Below are positions 1 to 9,789 of a DNA stretch of 64,000 nucleotides, one piece after another (the stretch's first letter is position 1; every line of letters begins with the position of its first letter). Origin of the DNA: Paulinella micropora (Eukaryota > Cercozoa > Imbricatea > Euglyphida > Paulinellidae). The notes beneath the pieces were generated by a model. It was not told the origin of the DNA. It did no database searches and saw nothing but the letters and a program-made list of their open reading frames with translations. The position numbers and the translations under genes were made by a program. The stretch is from NCBI GenBank assembly GCA_019918135.1, contig WBZZ01006425.1, forward strand, positions 48,501-112,500. Direction: 5' to 3'.

Positions 1-1105
1 CGGAGGAAATGCACGAGGAACGGAACGAGGAAGCGGACAAGGCACGAGAGGAGCGCCAGGGGGCCAAGAGATCGGCCGTCGAGCAGATGGAGCAGGCGGC
101 TATGTGCATGAACGACGAGGAACTACGCAGAGAGATCAGGTTGCAGGAGGAGAGGGGGGACGGAGACAAACCCGTCGCTGGGCTTGTTACGGGTACGACA
201 CCTCTGCGGGACGGGACCTCCGGGCGGTCGGCTTTGGATCGAGTGCCGTATCTGAAATTGCTGCTAAGACACCCGTCGGCAAGGCCCGCGTTGGACTACG
301 CGACGGCGTGCCGACTCGCTGCGCAGAAGCGGCTGCTGGGACTGTTGGGCACCTGGTGTCTGTATAGCGGGCGCCCCGAGGCCTTCCTGGCCTGGGCACA
401 GGGACAATTCGCGGGGCTCGGCGATCTCCCCCTTTTGTTAGTGCAGAGGAGCAGAAACCCCACGGCCCGCGTGATCTTTCTCGAAGCCCCAGCCCGCAGG
501 TGCGGGTTGGAAGGGGGGGGCGCGGGGGGCATGCCCCCCGGGACGGGCATGCGCTCTGGACAAGATCACACGGGCTTGAAATCAGCCGAAATACTTTGAA
601 CCGTTTGGCCCGTGAGCCGGTGGCCGACGCAAAGAGTGGGGTGGCCCCGGCAGCTCTGTCGCCCTATGCCTGCCGGGGCTTGCTGGCACAGTTTTTCAAG
701 ATATGCCTGCGCTCAAGCTTCGAAAGATTAGAGAACCCCGACGGCGGGCGATTGCAGCGCAGAAACGCGGAGGGCAAGAAGCATGCTACCTACCGCGTGG
801 TGCTCTTCAAGGGAATCAAGTTGTCCGGGGTAAATATTCCTTGTGACACTCCCCCTGCCCCTGTCCCTTCTGCCCGCGCCAGCGGGCTGGGCGAGAGCAA
901 GGAGGGGGGAAGCAGGGGGGGTTCGGGGGGCAGCATGCCCCCCGCAATTGACCCCTTGCGGCTCATTCACGAGGTCGCAGAGGATCCAAGCTTATTGACG
1001 GACACAAGTTGGCTCGCAGACGATGGGCGTTCGTCGTCTGCGAGCGCTCCTGCATCTGCCCGCGGCAGCGACGGGGAGCCGCTGGCTAAAAGACAGCGCC
1101 ATTAG
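1..1105 (+). CDS. C-terminal part of an unknown protein, 5' end outside the window, one frame change
   Basis: Unrecognised protein. The frame is already open at the first base with a charged, coiled-coil-like stretch rich in Glu and Arg, so the true start lies upstream. The first frame ends at 599; a second frame, open from about 500 to the stop at 1105, carries the remaining protein-like sequence. The change of frame falls at a copy of the double-hairpin element (489-541). A second copy (869-945) lies in frame further down and encodes a Ser/Gly/Pro insert ending in GGSMPP. The C-terminus is Ser/Ala rich and ends in a basic KRQRH tail. Positions 63-81 recur exactly at 1881-1899, so the next downstream ORF is a paralogous fragment. 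No function can be given. Confidence 0.55.
489..541 (+). repeat. Double-hairpin palindromic element, copy 1
   Basis: A CCAGCCCGCA stem with its near-complement is followed by a G-rich linker and the second palindrome GGGGGGCATGCCCCCC. It sits at the frame change of the first gene. Confidence 0.75.
869..945 (+). repeat. Double-hairpin palindromic element, copy 2
   Basis: A short CCCGC/GCGGG stem, then a G-rich linker with the TTCGG core, then GGGGGGCAGCATGCCCCCC. It stays in frame inside the first gene. Confidence 0.75.
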
Positions 1106-1167
1106 ACAAGAGCAAAAAAAAGATTTTTTCTAAATAAAAAAGCTTGATACAAGTTTTACAACTCACC
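1095..1167 (+). repeat. Gene-end repeat, copy 1 (pair with 1897-1968)
   Basis: The stretch that starts with ..TTAGACAAGAGC, runs through a TTTTCTAAATAAAAAA box and ends in TTTTACAACTC is repeated with about 85% identity at 1897-1968. Both copies overlap a stop codon and carry AATAAA, so this is a duplicated 3' gene end with a likely polyadenylation signal. Confidence 0.7.
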
Positions 1168-1404
1168 CCCTGAGCCTAGGGGGGGGGGGGCTCAAGGGGC
1201 ACGGGCCTATGCGGGGGGTGCAGAAGCTACAAAAGAAATACCTTACATAAAACGCCCTCCACTAAACTCCCCCCCCCCCTTCCCTTGCCTCCTTCCTCTC
1301 CTGTCACACGCTAGACGAGAGCACGACATGCATAAGGAAGAAGCGCAGGTTGAGATCTCGGTTAAACACAGAAAAGGACCTAATGAATTTGCTGAATGCT
1401 GGAG
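1106..1404. other. Spacer with poly-A signal and homopolymer runs
   Basis: No convincing gene. It contains an AATAAA box near 1132, a G10 run near 1180, a C10 run near 1270 and pyrimidine-rich sequence. Several short ORFs cross it but none looks like protein. Confidence 0.5.
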
Positions 1405-1904
1405 ATGCCCGTCCGGAAAGCGGACAAGATCATCTGCCTGGACGCGTTTATGATCTCTCGCACGCTCGCGCGAGGTGTTGCACGCCATGAGGCAGGGGCC
1501 GGGGGGGGGGGGGGGCAGCAGCTTCCGCGAGCAAAGCAACCGGCAGTATTTTGAGCACAAGAGCAGGCAGAGCATAGTGCAAAAGATCACGCTAGACTTT
1601 CTGAGTGGGAAACAAGGTAGCAGTGGGGAACCGGCGGGAGGCGGAGAAGCTGAGCGATGAGATAATGCGCACAGTGCAAAATCTGAGAATGCGTTGTTAT
1701 TCCGGGGCGCGTAGCAAAAAGTTTCTTAGTCGCGATTTGAGGGAAGGCTGTGCGAGTGACTTCAAGGGCGATCTCTGGCCCTGTCTGGTCACAGCTGCAC
1801 TACGTGTGCTTCTCTTGCACGTATATTTTCAAGACACTGTTTGTGTCCACCAACGCGCCGCTGACCCTGAGAGATGTCGAGGCCAAGAGATCGGCCGTCA
1901 CTAG
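1405..1904 (+). pseudogene. Frame-broken small gene, paralogous to the first gene at its end
   Basis: Protein-like sequence starts at the ATG at 1405 (MPVRKADKIICLDAF) and changes frame at a G14 run (1500-1514). It continues as SSFREQSNRQYFEHKSR, then changes frame again near 1615 and ends at 1904. Its last 20 bases before the stop region match 63-81 in the first gene, and the following 3' flank matches that gene's 3' flank, so it is a truncated or rearranged paralogue. The family is not recognised. The G14 run could be a sequencing indel, so the gene may be intact in reality. Confidence 0.4.
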
Positions 1905-1968
1905 ACAAGAGCCAAAAAAAGGTTTTCTCTAAATAAAAAAAGGTTGATACAAGTCTTTACAACTCCGC
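1897..1968 (+). repeat. Gene-end repeat, copy 2 (pair with 1095-1167)
   Basis: Second copy of the duplicated gene end: TAGACAAGAGCC, an AAATAAAAAAAGG box, then CTTTACAACTC. Confidence 0.7.
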
Positions 1969-2109
1969 GGATTTCCCCCCACACGAGACAGCCTACAATG
2001 AGGGGAGGGGGAGCGCCCCCCCCCCCCCCTCCACCTCTCCCCCCCCCCCCTCCCCCTACCGTCGCTTGTCTTGGAGCAGAAATCTTTTTTTCTTTGGTTC
2101 TGCACAAAC

Positions 2110-2603
2110 ATGAGTTCAGCGGAGACAAGGGGCGCGGGGGGCATGCCCCCCCGGGGCTACGGCGAGTTCTTGGAAACCAGCCTGAATGTCTCCTATTTAT
2201 ATAGCTCCATAAGGCGCGAGACAGAAATAGGCTTAGAGCTCGTGTGTACCGACCCCGAAGTCTGCTGTGTGGAGTGCGGCGACTACGAACGGGAATGGTT
2301 CCTGGGCCTTGTAGTGGACATACCCCCTTCCGAACTGAGCATGGGTAGTATTGAAGCCGCGGTCAGAGAACTTGTTTCCGTCGAGGTTCTGCGGCCATAA
2401 CCCCGAGCCACCACTGCTACGTGGCAGAGGCTCTGCACACGCGCCGCGCGCAGGCCCAGGACTATGCGGCAGTGGTGCTGGGCCGACATCGCAGGTATAG
2501 GAAATGGAGGGGCCGCGGGAACTGGAAATCCTTTTTGGGAGGGGGTAGGGTCGAACAAGGGAGGGCCGACGGCTCCCGTGGTTACAACAGACCACGGAGC
2601 TAA
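2110..2603 (+). CDS. Small unknown protein with basic Gly/Arg tail, one frame change
   Basis: The ATG at 2110 opens a frame that ends at 2400 (96 residues); it includes a cysteine-rich patch (CTDPEVCCVECGDYE) and an acidic, hydrophobic second half. From about 2395 a different frame stays open to 2603 and encodes a basic tail rich in Arg and Gly (RRYRKWRGRGNWKSF). The two parts look like one protein of about 160 residues broken near 2395. A partial double-hairpin palindrome (2129-2155) lies close behind the start codon and encodes GAGGMPPRG. The family is not recognised; the tail could bind nucleic acid. A short intron ending in GTGGCAG near 2426 is an alternative explanation for the break. 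Confidence 0.45.
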
Positions 2604-2841
2604 ACTCACAGCCGGTGGGAACTCCGGGGCGCCCTGAACATAGGGGGGCGCGAGCTTTGCTGGGGGAACCATCGGCAGCAGCAGACTCAATCAGGAGCCA
2701 CTGGCAGCAGCAAACCTAATAAAAAACACCGGCGGTGAGCTTAATGAGCTAAAAGGTCTGCTCGTAGCAGCAGTTATTAAAAAAAACAGTCTTGAATACT
2801 TTGTTTAATTACTTTCTTGAGTGTCGAGCTTTTCCGCGGGT

Positions 2842-2990
2842 GCGAACTAGATTCGCTGCTCTTGGTGGGTTGTTGGCTCCGAAATTTGTCGCCAAATTTT
2901 CGGGTGTTATACGATATAGCTGAAAAACCAGATTCTGCCGGAAAACCACGGGGTATTGCCTTTTCTGACTGTATCCAACAGGAGAGAAAA
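2842..2990 (+). repeat. Diverged direct repeat, unit 1
   Basis: Starts GCGAACTAGATTCGCTG and includes TTTGTCGCCAAATTT, a GCCGGAAAA block and TGTATCCAACAG. The same blocks recur in order at 3186-3325, with roughly 70% identity by eye. Confidence 0.6.
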
Positions 2991-3185
2991 CGCTCGCTTT
3001 TTTGGGGGGGGAGTTGAGCGAATGACTAAGTTTTTTTGCTTGTCCCCCCCCCCCTCCCCTCCCCTCTCTCTTCTGAGGTGTGGGACGAGGGCAGGGAGAG
3101 GGACGAGAGAAGGGAGAGGGGCGAGGGAAAGAAGAGGGGCGAAAGAAGAGATAGGGGAGGGGGAGACACACTCGGCTAGGATTTG

Positions 3186-3325
3186 GCGAACTAGATTCGC
3201 TGTTCTTTTTTTTGGGGCAACAAACTTTGTCGCCAAATTTCTCTGGGTGTGATATGGTCAAAAAACCGAGTTTTGCCGGAAAACTTGGGGGCATTACCTT
3301 TTTTCTGCCGTATCCAACTGCAGGT
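3186..3325 (+). repeat. Diverged direct repeat, unit 2
   Basis: Matches 2842-2990 in order: GCGAACTAGATTCGCTG, TTTGTCGCCAAATTT, TTGCCGGAAAA, CGTATCCAACTG. Confidence 0.6.
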
Positions 3326-4024
3326 GCCAAAAAAAGAACCAAGATAAGGAGCCGGGGCGTACCACAAGACACTGCACGGGCAATGGTGTGCCACAGACGA
3401 GCGGCTTCGCAGAACGACACCAACGCCCTACAGATTCTGGACATACTGTATTATTTTGGCGACGACAAGAGAGAGTCTGGAAGTAGGCACGGACGAGCGG
3501 GTTCGCTTGACCTCGGTTTTTCGGCAAGACTGGTTCATGGCGTAAAAGGTCTGGCGTCCAGAGCCTTTATATGATCTTGGTTGGGCAATTGCTCAAACAT
3601 GGCGACGGTTCTTTCCCTCTCATAGTCGACACAGGGGCTTGACGCGCAAATCGTACTGGGCTGGTTAGCATATGTGCCTGTAGAGTATTTCAAGTCGTGC
3701 CATTTCTTAATCTTGTCTGGCTCCACTGGCAGCAAACCAGTCTTGTCTAGCTTGTACGACAGCAGCGGCGCTGATGCCTGCGGCAATAAGTTATCAACTG
3801 CCCCGCCCACCTCACAACTGCTCTTGCCGTTCGATTATTGACTCGCGAAAGTCCGGCCTGTGGCTGGCCCCTGGATATGCAGCGCCTGAATATTATTAAT
3901 TCACCTCCTGCCGCGACAAGTAGTAGTACTAATGGCTAGACTGCGCGGCTGCTAGCTCTCCACACCTACAAGCGCCAAGCCCGCGCAAAAAAAAGTACCA
4001 AAACATTTCTTTAATACAGACTAG

Positions 4025-4702
4025 CTAGTTTCCCACAAAAGGACGATAAACAGCATCTTGGCGTATGAGTTGTGGGGGGCCCAAAGGAGGTCCACCGTCG
4101 TCGGCATTGAGCGTCGGATCCACAGCAACGTTAGCATTGGCCGGCAGAGGCAGAGTATTGTTAGCATTAGTAATTTCAGCGTTGGGGTCCGGAGTCGTAG
4201 CAAGGTTATCATTGGCTTGCGGAAGCCGAGCAATGTGATCATTGGTTTGAGCAGTGTCTGTGTTGGGGGCATGCGATACACCCGCCCGAAGCCTTTCAAT
4301 AGGTCGGCCTAGGTCCCAATAACTGTGGGTAGGCCCGTTTATCATTTCCAAAGTACGGCAGAAAGAAGACAGCTCGGCAGCCGGGACTTCAGCCTCTGCT
4401 AACCAACTTAGCCAGACGGCTGCTGATAGCGGTTCCGCAGTCGGGTTATACAGCACGAGGTGCCCCCCTGGGCGTTTCAGGAGCTCGCGCACAAGACAAC
4501 GACGTCGTCGCCACAACTCGCGGCTGGCGGGGTACAACACCAGACAGGAGTCGTGCAACGCCTGGGGGTTTTTGTAGTAGCGTTGATAGAAATCTACGGC
4601 TTGCTGGTCTGACCGACTGTTGGTTTGTGGCCACAAATAGCTGGTGTGTACGCTCCCCGCCGCTGTGGGCAGCGCAAAAGTGCGCAAGCCACACCGTTGC
4701 AT
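4025..4702 (-). CDS. Unknown 225-residue protein
   Basis: A complete ORF with ATG at 4702. The N-terminal 140 residues look globular (Trp, Tyr and Leu rich, with RELWRRRRCLVRELLKR as a strongly basic helix). The C-terminal third is low in complexity and rich in Asn, Asp, Thr and Pro (repeats such as NANNTLPLPANANV), likely disordered. No signal peptide or membrane segment is visible. An AAAGAAAGAAAGC box and a pyrimidine-rich tract (4790-4815) lie just upstream on the + strand, the spacer style seen before most genes here. No family is recognised. Confidence 0.6.
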   Translation of the reverse strand: MQRCGLRTFALPTAAGSVHTSYLWPQTNSRSDQQAVDFYQRYYKNPQALHDSCLVLYPASRELWRRRRCLVRELLKRPGGHLVLYNPTAEPLSAAVWLSWLAEAEVPAAELSSFCRTLEMINGPTHSYWDLGRPIERLRAGVSHAPNTDTAQTNDHIARLPQANDNLATTPDPNAEITNANNTLPLPANANVAVDPTLNADDGGPPLGPPQLIRQDAVYRPFVGN

Positions 4703-4961
4703 GAACGACCTTTGCTTTTCCTAGAAAGAAAGAAAGCAATAGGTAACAGGAGAGGAAGAGGAAAGAACGGGGAAGGGAACCCCCCCGCTCCCCCTCCCTC
4801 TCTCTCTCTCTCTCTCTGTGTGCGTGTGTCTGTTTTTTGGTCTCTGTGCTAGTGTGACTTGCTAGGCTAAAGTACTAAGCAAAAAATATCTACCTTGGTA
4901 TTCCGGCCCCTATCACGGAGCCAACAACTTAGAGCAGAATGGAACAGCCCCGGTATTTTCT

Positions 4962-5610
4962 TGATTTGTTGCAGAGCAACGGGACAGACCCAGAAATTAT
5001 CCAGCAGTTGCCAAGGACGAAAAAAGCCCGCCTGATCAGGTCGCTGGTTTGGTCTATAATGTCCTGCAAAATCTGCACGGCAATACAAATATTAGTAGCG
5101 TGGTCAACTTTCTTTCGCGTGTTGGTGCGCTGTCGCATGTCTTGTTTTGTCAGCAGGAGTTGGACCCTAATTGGATAGCAAAAGAATTTCTCTCTGCCCC
5201 CTGAGCTTGGCAAGCCTAGCCAAGGTCTCGACGCTAACCCTAGAAGTCCGCCAGGACACAGGGGCTGCCATCAGTGCGTTTATCAGCTGCCTGCTAGCGC
5301 AGTTTTGTCCTGCGGTCACAACGCTGAGGTTAGTAGCTCCCGCTTCCCCGTGGGACAAGGACAACAAAGCGCCAGCAAAGCTAGACATCCGGGTGCCCCT
5401 GGCAGGCTTGCTGACACCCCGGTTGCTGTTAAGAAGCTTGCATTCCTGAACTGCCGCTTTGAAAACCAGCATACTGCCTATGGACAAATGGTTCTGGTAA
5501 CAAGAGCGGTACCGAACAGTTCTTTTATCATGCGCAATAAACGTCCACCGTTTCCTTACGTGTGCAAGAGAGAAAACAACTGCTGGTGCATCTTCTGCCA
5601 GCGGGCGTGA
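4962..5610 (+). pseudogene. Frame-broken LRR-like gene fragment
   Basis: Three consecutive stretches in different frames read as one protein. A first (4962-5205) contains VYNVLQNLHGNTNISSV and WIAKEFLSAP; a second (about 5200-5430) has LRR-like spacing (LSLASLAKVSTLTLEV, then CPAVTTLRLVAP); a third (about 5415-5610) begins VAVKKLAFLNCRFENQ and ends at 5610. There is no ATG at the left edge. Because the parts are in order and each is protein-like, this is best read as one LRR-type gene broken by small indels. It abuts the similarly broken minus-strand gene tail to tail. Confidence 0.4.
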
Positions 5611-6560
5611 CTGTAGGGGGGCGACAGGGACGCCTCCGCTTGGAGGGCCAGCTGTCTGCACCGAGTCTGCAAACGTCGTTGGGGTTCGGTGTCTTGTAGC
5701 ACATAACCGGACATCTCGGGCAACAAGCCTGGCCAGCAGCCCCCGGTGCTGGCTAGGGCCGCCAGGCTTTGTTTCAACTTCCAGGCCGTGCTTTGCAGCA
5801 CGGGCTGCGCGGAGCCCCTGCGCGCGGTCGCTTCGAGGTAGTTGAATAGAAGTACGACATAGTCGGCCAACACGCGCCGCAGCTCCCACAGCCCAGGCAG
5901 GCCGCCCCACGCTTGTTCCGGTAGGTAACCCTTAAGCTTGAAGCTATGGAAAGTGAACTCCTTGGCGCCGAGCGCGGGGGCGTGTTTCTACCAACAGGCG
6001 TTGCCAGGAGTGGCCCCAAGCCAACAAGTGCTGACGTTGCAAGGACTGCCCCAGCTCCGGCTCCGGCGGGGGTCGCAGTGCCTCCAGGTCTCCCACCGGC
6101 CGGCGTGTTCGTGGTAGGGCCGCTCTGCTGCACCGTCGGTACAGAGACCAACGCGGAGAAGATAGGATTGCAGCGCGGGGGTGCAGGCGCGCTTCCAATC
6201 CAACCCCACAAACTCCTCGCCGAGGCTCCGCACAAACTCCAGCAGTTCCTGCGGGGGAATAACCTCGTGGTCATAGTTCGCCGTGACCTCCAACACCTCG
6301 AGCGTCGGGGCCAGGAGCTCTAACCCCTCGCCCCACAGCCGGGGGGCGCCGCATTCTACTAGTTGCAGGTAACGCAGGGGCGGTACCGGGCCCGGCTATG
6401 GCCAGAGAGCGCACACCCCGTACAAGGCACAGCGCTACTGATTCGAACTTAATTTCAGCTAATGGAATAAGCTTTGCATGTAGGCAGTCAGCCGCCTCTT
6501 TTCCCTTGACGACGTCTGCATACAGCTCTGGCCTGGTAAGACATTCAGTGAGGCCCTGTA
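5560..6560 (-). pseudogene. Frame-broken LRR-like gene overlapping the helicase 3' end
   Basis: On the minus strand, protein-like sequence runs from about 6560 to 5560 in at least three frames. The first part (LYADVVKGKEAADCLHAKLI) resembles the N-terminus of F-box/LRR-type proteins. The second has LRR-like spacing (VPPLRYLQLVECG, then LEVLEVTANYDHEV). The last runs to the stop near 5556 and contains VLADYVVLLFNYLEA. Frame changes occur near 6385, 6110 and 5990, so no single ORF spans it. It overlaps the end of the primase-helicase ORF by a few bases. Short unrecognised introns are possible, but I found no GT-AG pair that repairs the frames. Confidence 0.4.
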
Positions 6561-9500
6561 GAACAAAAAGAGCCGCGGTGTATGAAGGTGTCTCTCGGCA
6601 TGTGTGCGGTGTGTGTGTTGATGTAGAAGATGGTGTTTTGGGTCGTGGGGCGCCCTCCGTCGGTCCAGAGCTGGTTGAACTCGTCTGATCTGGGGGGCGC
6701 GTTGAGGATTTCCTGTAAAACGCGAATGGTTTTCTGGCCTAAGAATGCGTCCATGGCTAGGACACAACGACTGCTTTGGAGCACGCGTGCGAACATGAGA
6801 GCATTTTTCTGGTTAAGGTTTCCTTTGCATAGCCCGGCAGTGACGTTGAAGAGGGTGGATTCGCTCTCGTCCAGCACCACTAAGTCGAACGGAGCTTTGC
6901 TCCGTTCGAGCTTGTGCAATGATTCATACTGGTACACGACTTTGTGGGGGTCGTGCTTGCTTGATTTTTTGGCCAGGTCCTGGTAGAAGTCGATCTTGAT
7001 GCCTGCCTGCTTCAACGCCAGCTCGAGCCGGTGGTGCAGGCTGGCGTTGAAAGTTATTCGGGGGCCTATCATGAGGCAACGGAACGCTCGGTCCCGAGAG
7101 CGGCGCAACTTGGACAGTGCCTGCAGCTCTTGCGCAGAGAAGAAGTGGTCTGGGTTGTGACCCTCGATGCCGAGCAGAAGGCGGGCTAACGCCTCTGTTT
7201 TACCGGTCCCCATGCAAGCGCGCAGAAAGACAAGGCGTGCCCCTTCGGGCAGGGCTAACTTGCGCACCCAGCGCGAATCATATTCCACTGTTATAGCCTC
7301 TGGTTCCCTCCCAAAGTCGTGTGCTTGCTCTCCGCCCTCGTAGACCTGGAGATCGTAATGTGGAAAGAGAAAGCAGAAACCGCCCGGCTTTTGTGCGCGC
7401 AGCTCAGCTTCAGCGATGTCGGATGCCGACGCATCGGGGTCTAGTTCTGGGCGGCGGCAGCGGGTGGGCGGGTCGGCCAGACGACGCTTTTTGCGCCTGG
7501 GCGGTCGCCCAGGCTCCGCCTTGATCTCTTTTTCCTTGGCCTCACAGGCCGCGCAATTCTGAAGCCAGAAGGCGTAATCATCGCGGCAAATGCGCCGGGT
7601 GGCGTTTTGCGTGCAGTCAGGGCAGGGGATTGTGAAGATGTCCGAGTAGTGGTATTGCGCGGGGCGGGGGGGCTCGGCGGCCTGCGTGGGAGCCGCGTCG
7701 AGCTCCGTGTTCTCTTCATTGTCGTCTTCGTCGTCGTCGTCGTCTGCTGGTTCCGCCGCCGCCTGTGTGCCAGGCCGCCCGCGGCGGCCTGGCACAGAGG
7801 GCCTGGCACAGAGCGAACCTGCGACCTGGATGTGCTCTAGGGCATTGTAGCAGTGCTCAGGCCAGCCTGCCTCGTGCAGAAGTCTCTGCAAGTCACTGAA
7901 ATGTTCGGATATCAGATGGGGCAATAGCTGTTTCTCTAGCTCAGCTCGTTCAAAGGCATCGAGCTCTCCCGCCCCCTCTTCTTCGGAAGCCCGAACCCGC
8001 GCTGTGTCATCCGATTCCTTGGCAGAGGGTTCCTCATCAAACACGGGTTCGGATTCGTCGTCGTCCTCCTCGCTCAGCATGATCGAGGACGACGAGGACG
8101 AGGAGTTGCTGGCAGCAGCGCGCCCTGTCGTAGTAGCAGCAGCATCATCGTCAGTCATGTTGCCTCCGTCGTCTGTGTCGCTCATCCTGTCATCATTGGC
8201 AACAGGTGATTTGTCGTCGACAGGCTCGTCGTGGTCACCAGCGAAGCTACTAGAACTGCTGCTAGAACTGCTGGAAGAGCTGCTGGAAGAGCAGCTGGAA
8301 GAAGAGCTGCTGGAGGAGGTGCTGGAGGATGCTAGCAGCCGGTCGCGTTGCTCTGCCCAAGGCGCAAACAGGTTGCCGATCAGGACCGATTGCTGGGCCA
8401 AATTGTGCGCGGCACGGCAACGTGTGCCATGGCATCGGTAGAAAACGTTTCCACCCACTCCCAGATACACGTAGGCGTTGTTATGCTGGTGAAACATAGC
8501 TTTGTTCTGTTCGCCCACCAAAGTAGCAACGCAAACGCTCCCATTGGCGTTGGTCCTCGCGCTGTGGCGTCTGCGCTGCACCTCGTGAAAAAGACACAGC
8601 CGCCCTTGCTTATCCCGAGCAGTTCTAACTACGAAGAGTTGATTGCCAGTTTTTTTGTCCTGCTGAACCGATATCTGAGAGGTTCTATCGCCCCACTCCG
8701 CCAGCAGCAGCCTAAGCTTCTTTAGAATAAGCTGTTGCTGCTCGTGAATGATGGCTGGCGGGACAGCACACTGCCCAGCCCGCTGGCGCGGGCTGGAGGG
8801 AGGAGCAGAGGGGGCTCGGGGGGCAGCATGCCCCCCGGGTGGTATGGCACCGGCTGGAACGTACACCGTAGCTGGTCCGCGTGGAGAGTGATTGGGGCAG
8901 TGCACCAGCCACTCCTCGTAGCTGGGCAAAGGATGCGGCTGCGCACCGGCGCGCAGGAGGTCGGGTACTTTCTGGGAGCCTGGCAACCGCCAACAGCGAT
9001 TTTTGGTGTATACAGCAGGGTCGATCATGTGGCCTGTGTTTTTGGGATGTTTGTAAAAAGGCGAGCTAGTGTCGATGCGAAGCTCGAGGACCAGATCACT
9101 CAGCTCACTAGCGACACCAGCTTGCCTTTCTACAGCCTGCGCTAGCGGGCTGGTCAGTGTGCCCAGCCCGCTGGCGCGGGCTGGAGGGGAAAGCAGGGGG
9201 GTTTCGGGGGGCAGCATGCCCCCCAGGAGGTTGCATGTTTGTTGCATGAGCCAGTGTTTGACGAAAGCCCCCGCGTCGTGGACGCTGTCAAAGACAACGT
9301 TGGGAAAAGCGACGTGGAACGAATTTTTGTACCAGTCTGGGTCGCAGGGCCTGCCCCGGGGGGCATGCTGCCCCCCCTGCTCCTCCCTCCAGCCCGCGGC
9401 AGCGGGCTGGGCCGCGCGGCGCTAGGGTCTGCTCCGCGCGAGTACCACTCCAAGTCGAGGTAGAGGGAAGACTGCCCCTGTATGATGACGAAGAAGCTGA

Positions 9501-9789
9501 GTTCCATCGGGTTGACGCAGCGGTAGATGTCTTCGTAAAAGGCCCTGGGGTCGGGACAGGAGCCAAACAGGTGGCGCTCGGACAAGCCGGGCCGTCCTTG
9601 CGCGTCCGGGGCAGGGGGTAACATGAGCTTGTAAAAGAACCCATGATTCTGGGCCTTGCCCTCGGCGAAACAACAGAGAGACGGGTAGGAATTGGCGCCG
9701 CCCGACTCGAACAGAGAGACGGGCCTGGGCAGCCCCCGCGTCAGCAGGACCCTGCGGGGCGCCCGCCGTGCCTGGGCGGCCGCCGCCAT
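6545..9789 (-). CDS. Fused UL52/PrimPol-type primase and UL9-type origin-binding helicase, one frame change
   Basis: Replication protein. From the ATG at 9789 the first frame carries an archaeo-eukaryotic primase start with the metal-binding pair D112/E114 (YLDLEWY). After a double-hairpin element (9354-9413) the frame changes. The second frame continues with KNSFHVAFPNVVF and IDPAVYTKNRCWRLPGSQK, both typical of PrimPol/UL52 primases, then a UL52-like metal site (FYRCHGTRC). A long acidic Ser/Glu-rich linker follows, then a superfamily 2 helicase start with P-loop ACMGTGKTEAL and Walker B LDESES, as in herpesvirus UL9 and nucleocytovirus origin-binding proteins. The protein stops soon after, so the second RecA-like lobe is missing or lost. 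Two further palindromic elements lie in frame (8773-8838, 9161-9225). Fusion of primase with this helicase is known in large DNA viruses; activity of this copy is doubtful. Confidence 0.8.
8040..8345 (-). repeat. Coding trinucleotide repeats, Ser and Asp/Glu rich linker
   Basis: Imperfect GCT/CTG and GTC/GTCCTC repeats encode poly-Ser and acidic runs between the primase and helicase parts of the fused protein. They are likely disordered and slippage-prone. Confidence 0.7.
8773..8838 (+). repeat. Double-hairpin palindromic element, copy 3
   Basis: A model copy. Hairpin 1 is CCAGCCCGC, loop TGGC, GCGGGCTGG. A G-rich linker follows. Hairpin 2 is GGGGGGCA, loop GCA, TGCCCCCC. It is in frame inside the primase-helicase gene on the opposite strand. 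Confidence 0.9.
9161..9225 (+). repeat. Double-hairpin palindromic element, copy 4
   Basis: Same two hairpins as 8773-8838, linker with TTTCGG. In frame inside the primase, encoding GGMLPPETPLL and ARASGLG on the minus strand. Confidence 0.9.
9354..9413 (-). repeat. Double-hairpin palindromic element, copy 5, reversed
   Basis: Opposite orientation to its neighbours; the linker is shortened to one G8 run without TTCGG. The primase frame changes here, so this insertion or its G run breaks the gene. Confidence 0.85.

Larger units (their letters stand above)
2604..4024. other. Gene-poor degraded spacer with a diverged direct repeat
   Basis: No clear gene. It holds an AT-rich box near 2715-2810, a repeat pair (2842-2990 and 3186-3325), a purine-rich low-complexity stretch (3085-3170) and two overlapping short ORFs on opposite strands around 3535-3840. 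The minus ORF (3535-3810, 91 codons, no ATG) and a plus ORF ending near 3839 are both plausible as protein, so neither is called. Confidence 0.5.

Noticed and set aside
3613-3645. FPLIVDTGA reading on the + strand, like a retroviral-type protease active site
   Set aside because: Followed at once by a stop, with no neighbouring gag, RT or integrase motif; too short to call a retroelement.
8773-9413. Palindromic elements as introner-type introns
   Set aside because: The elements end in a CTCCAG on one strand but contain no suitable GT donor, and most copies are in frame when translated.
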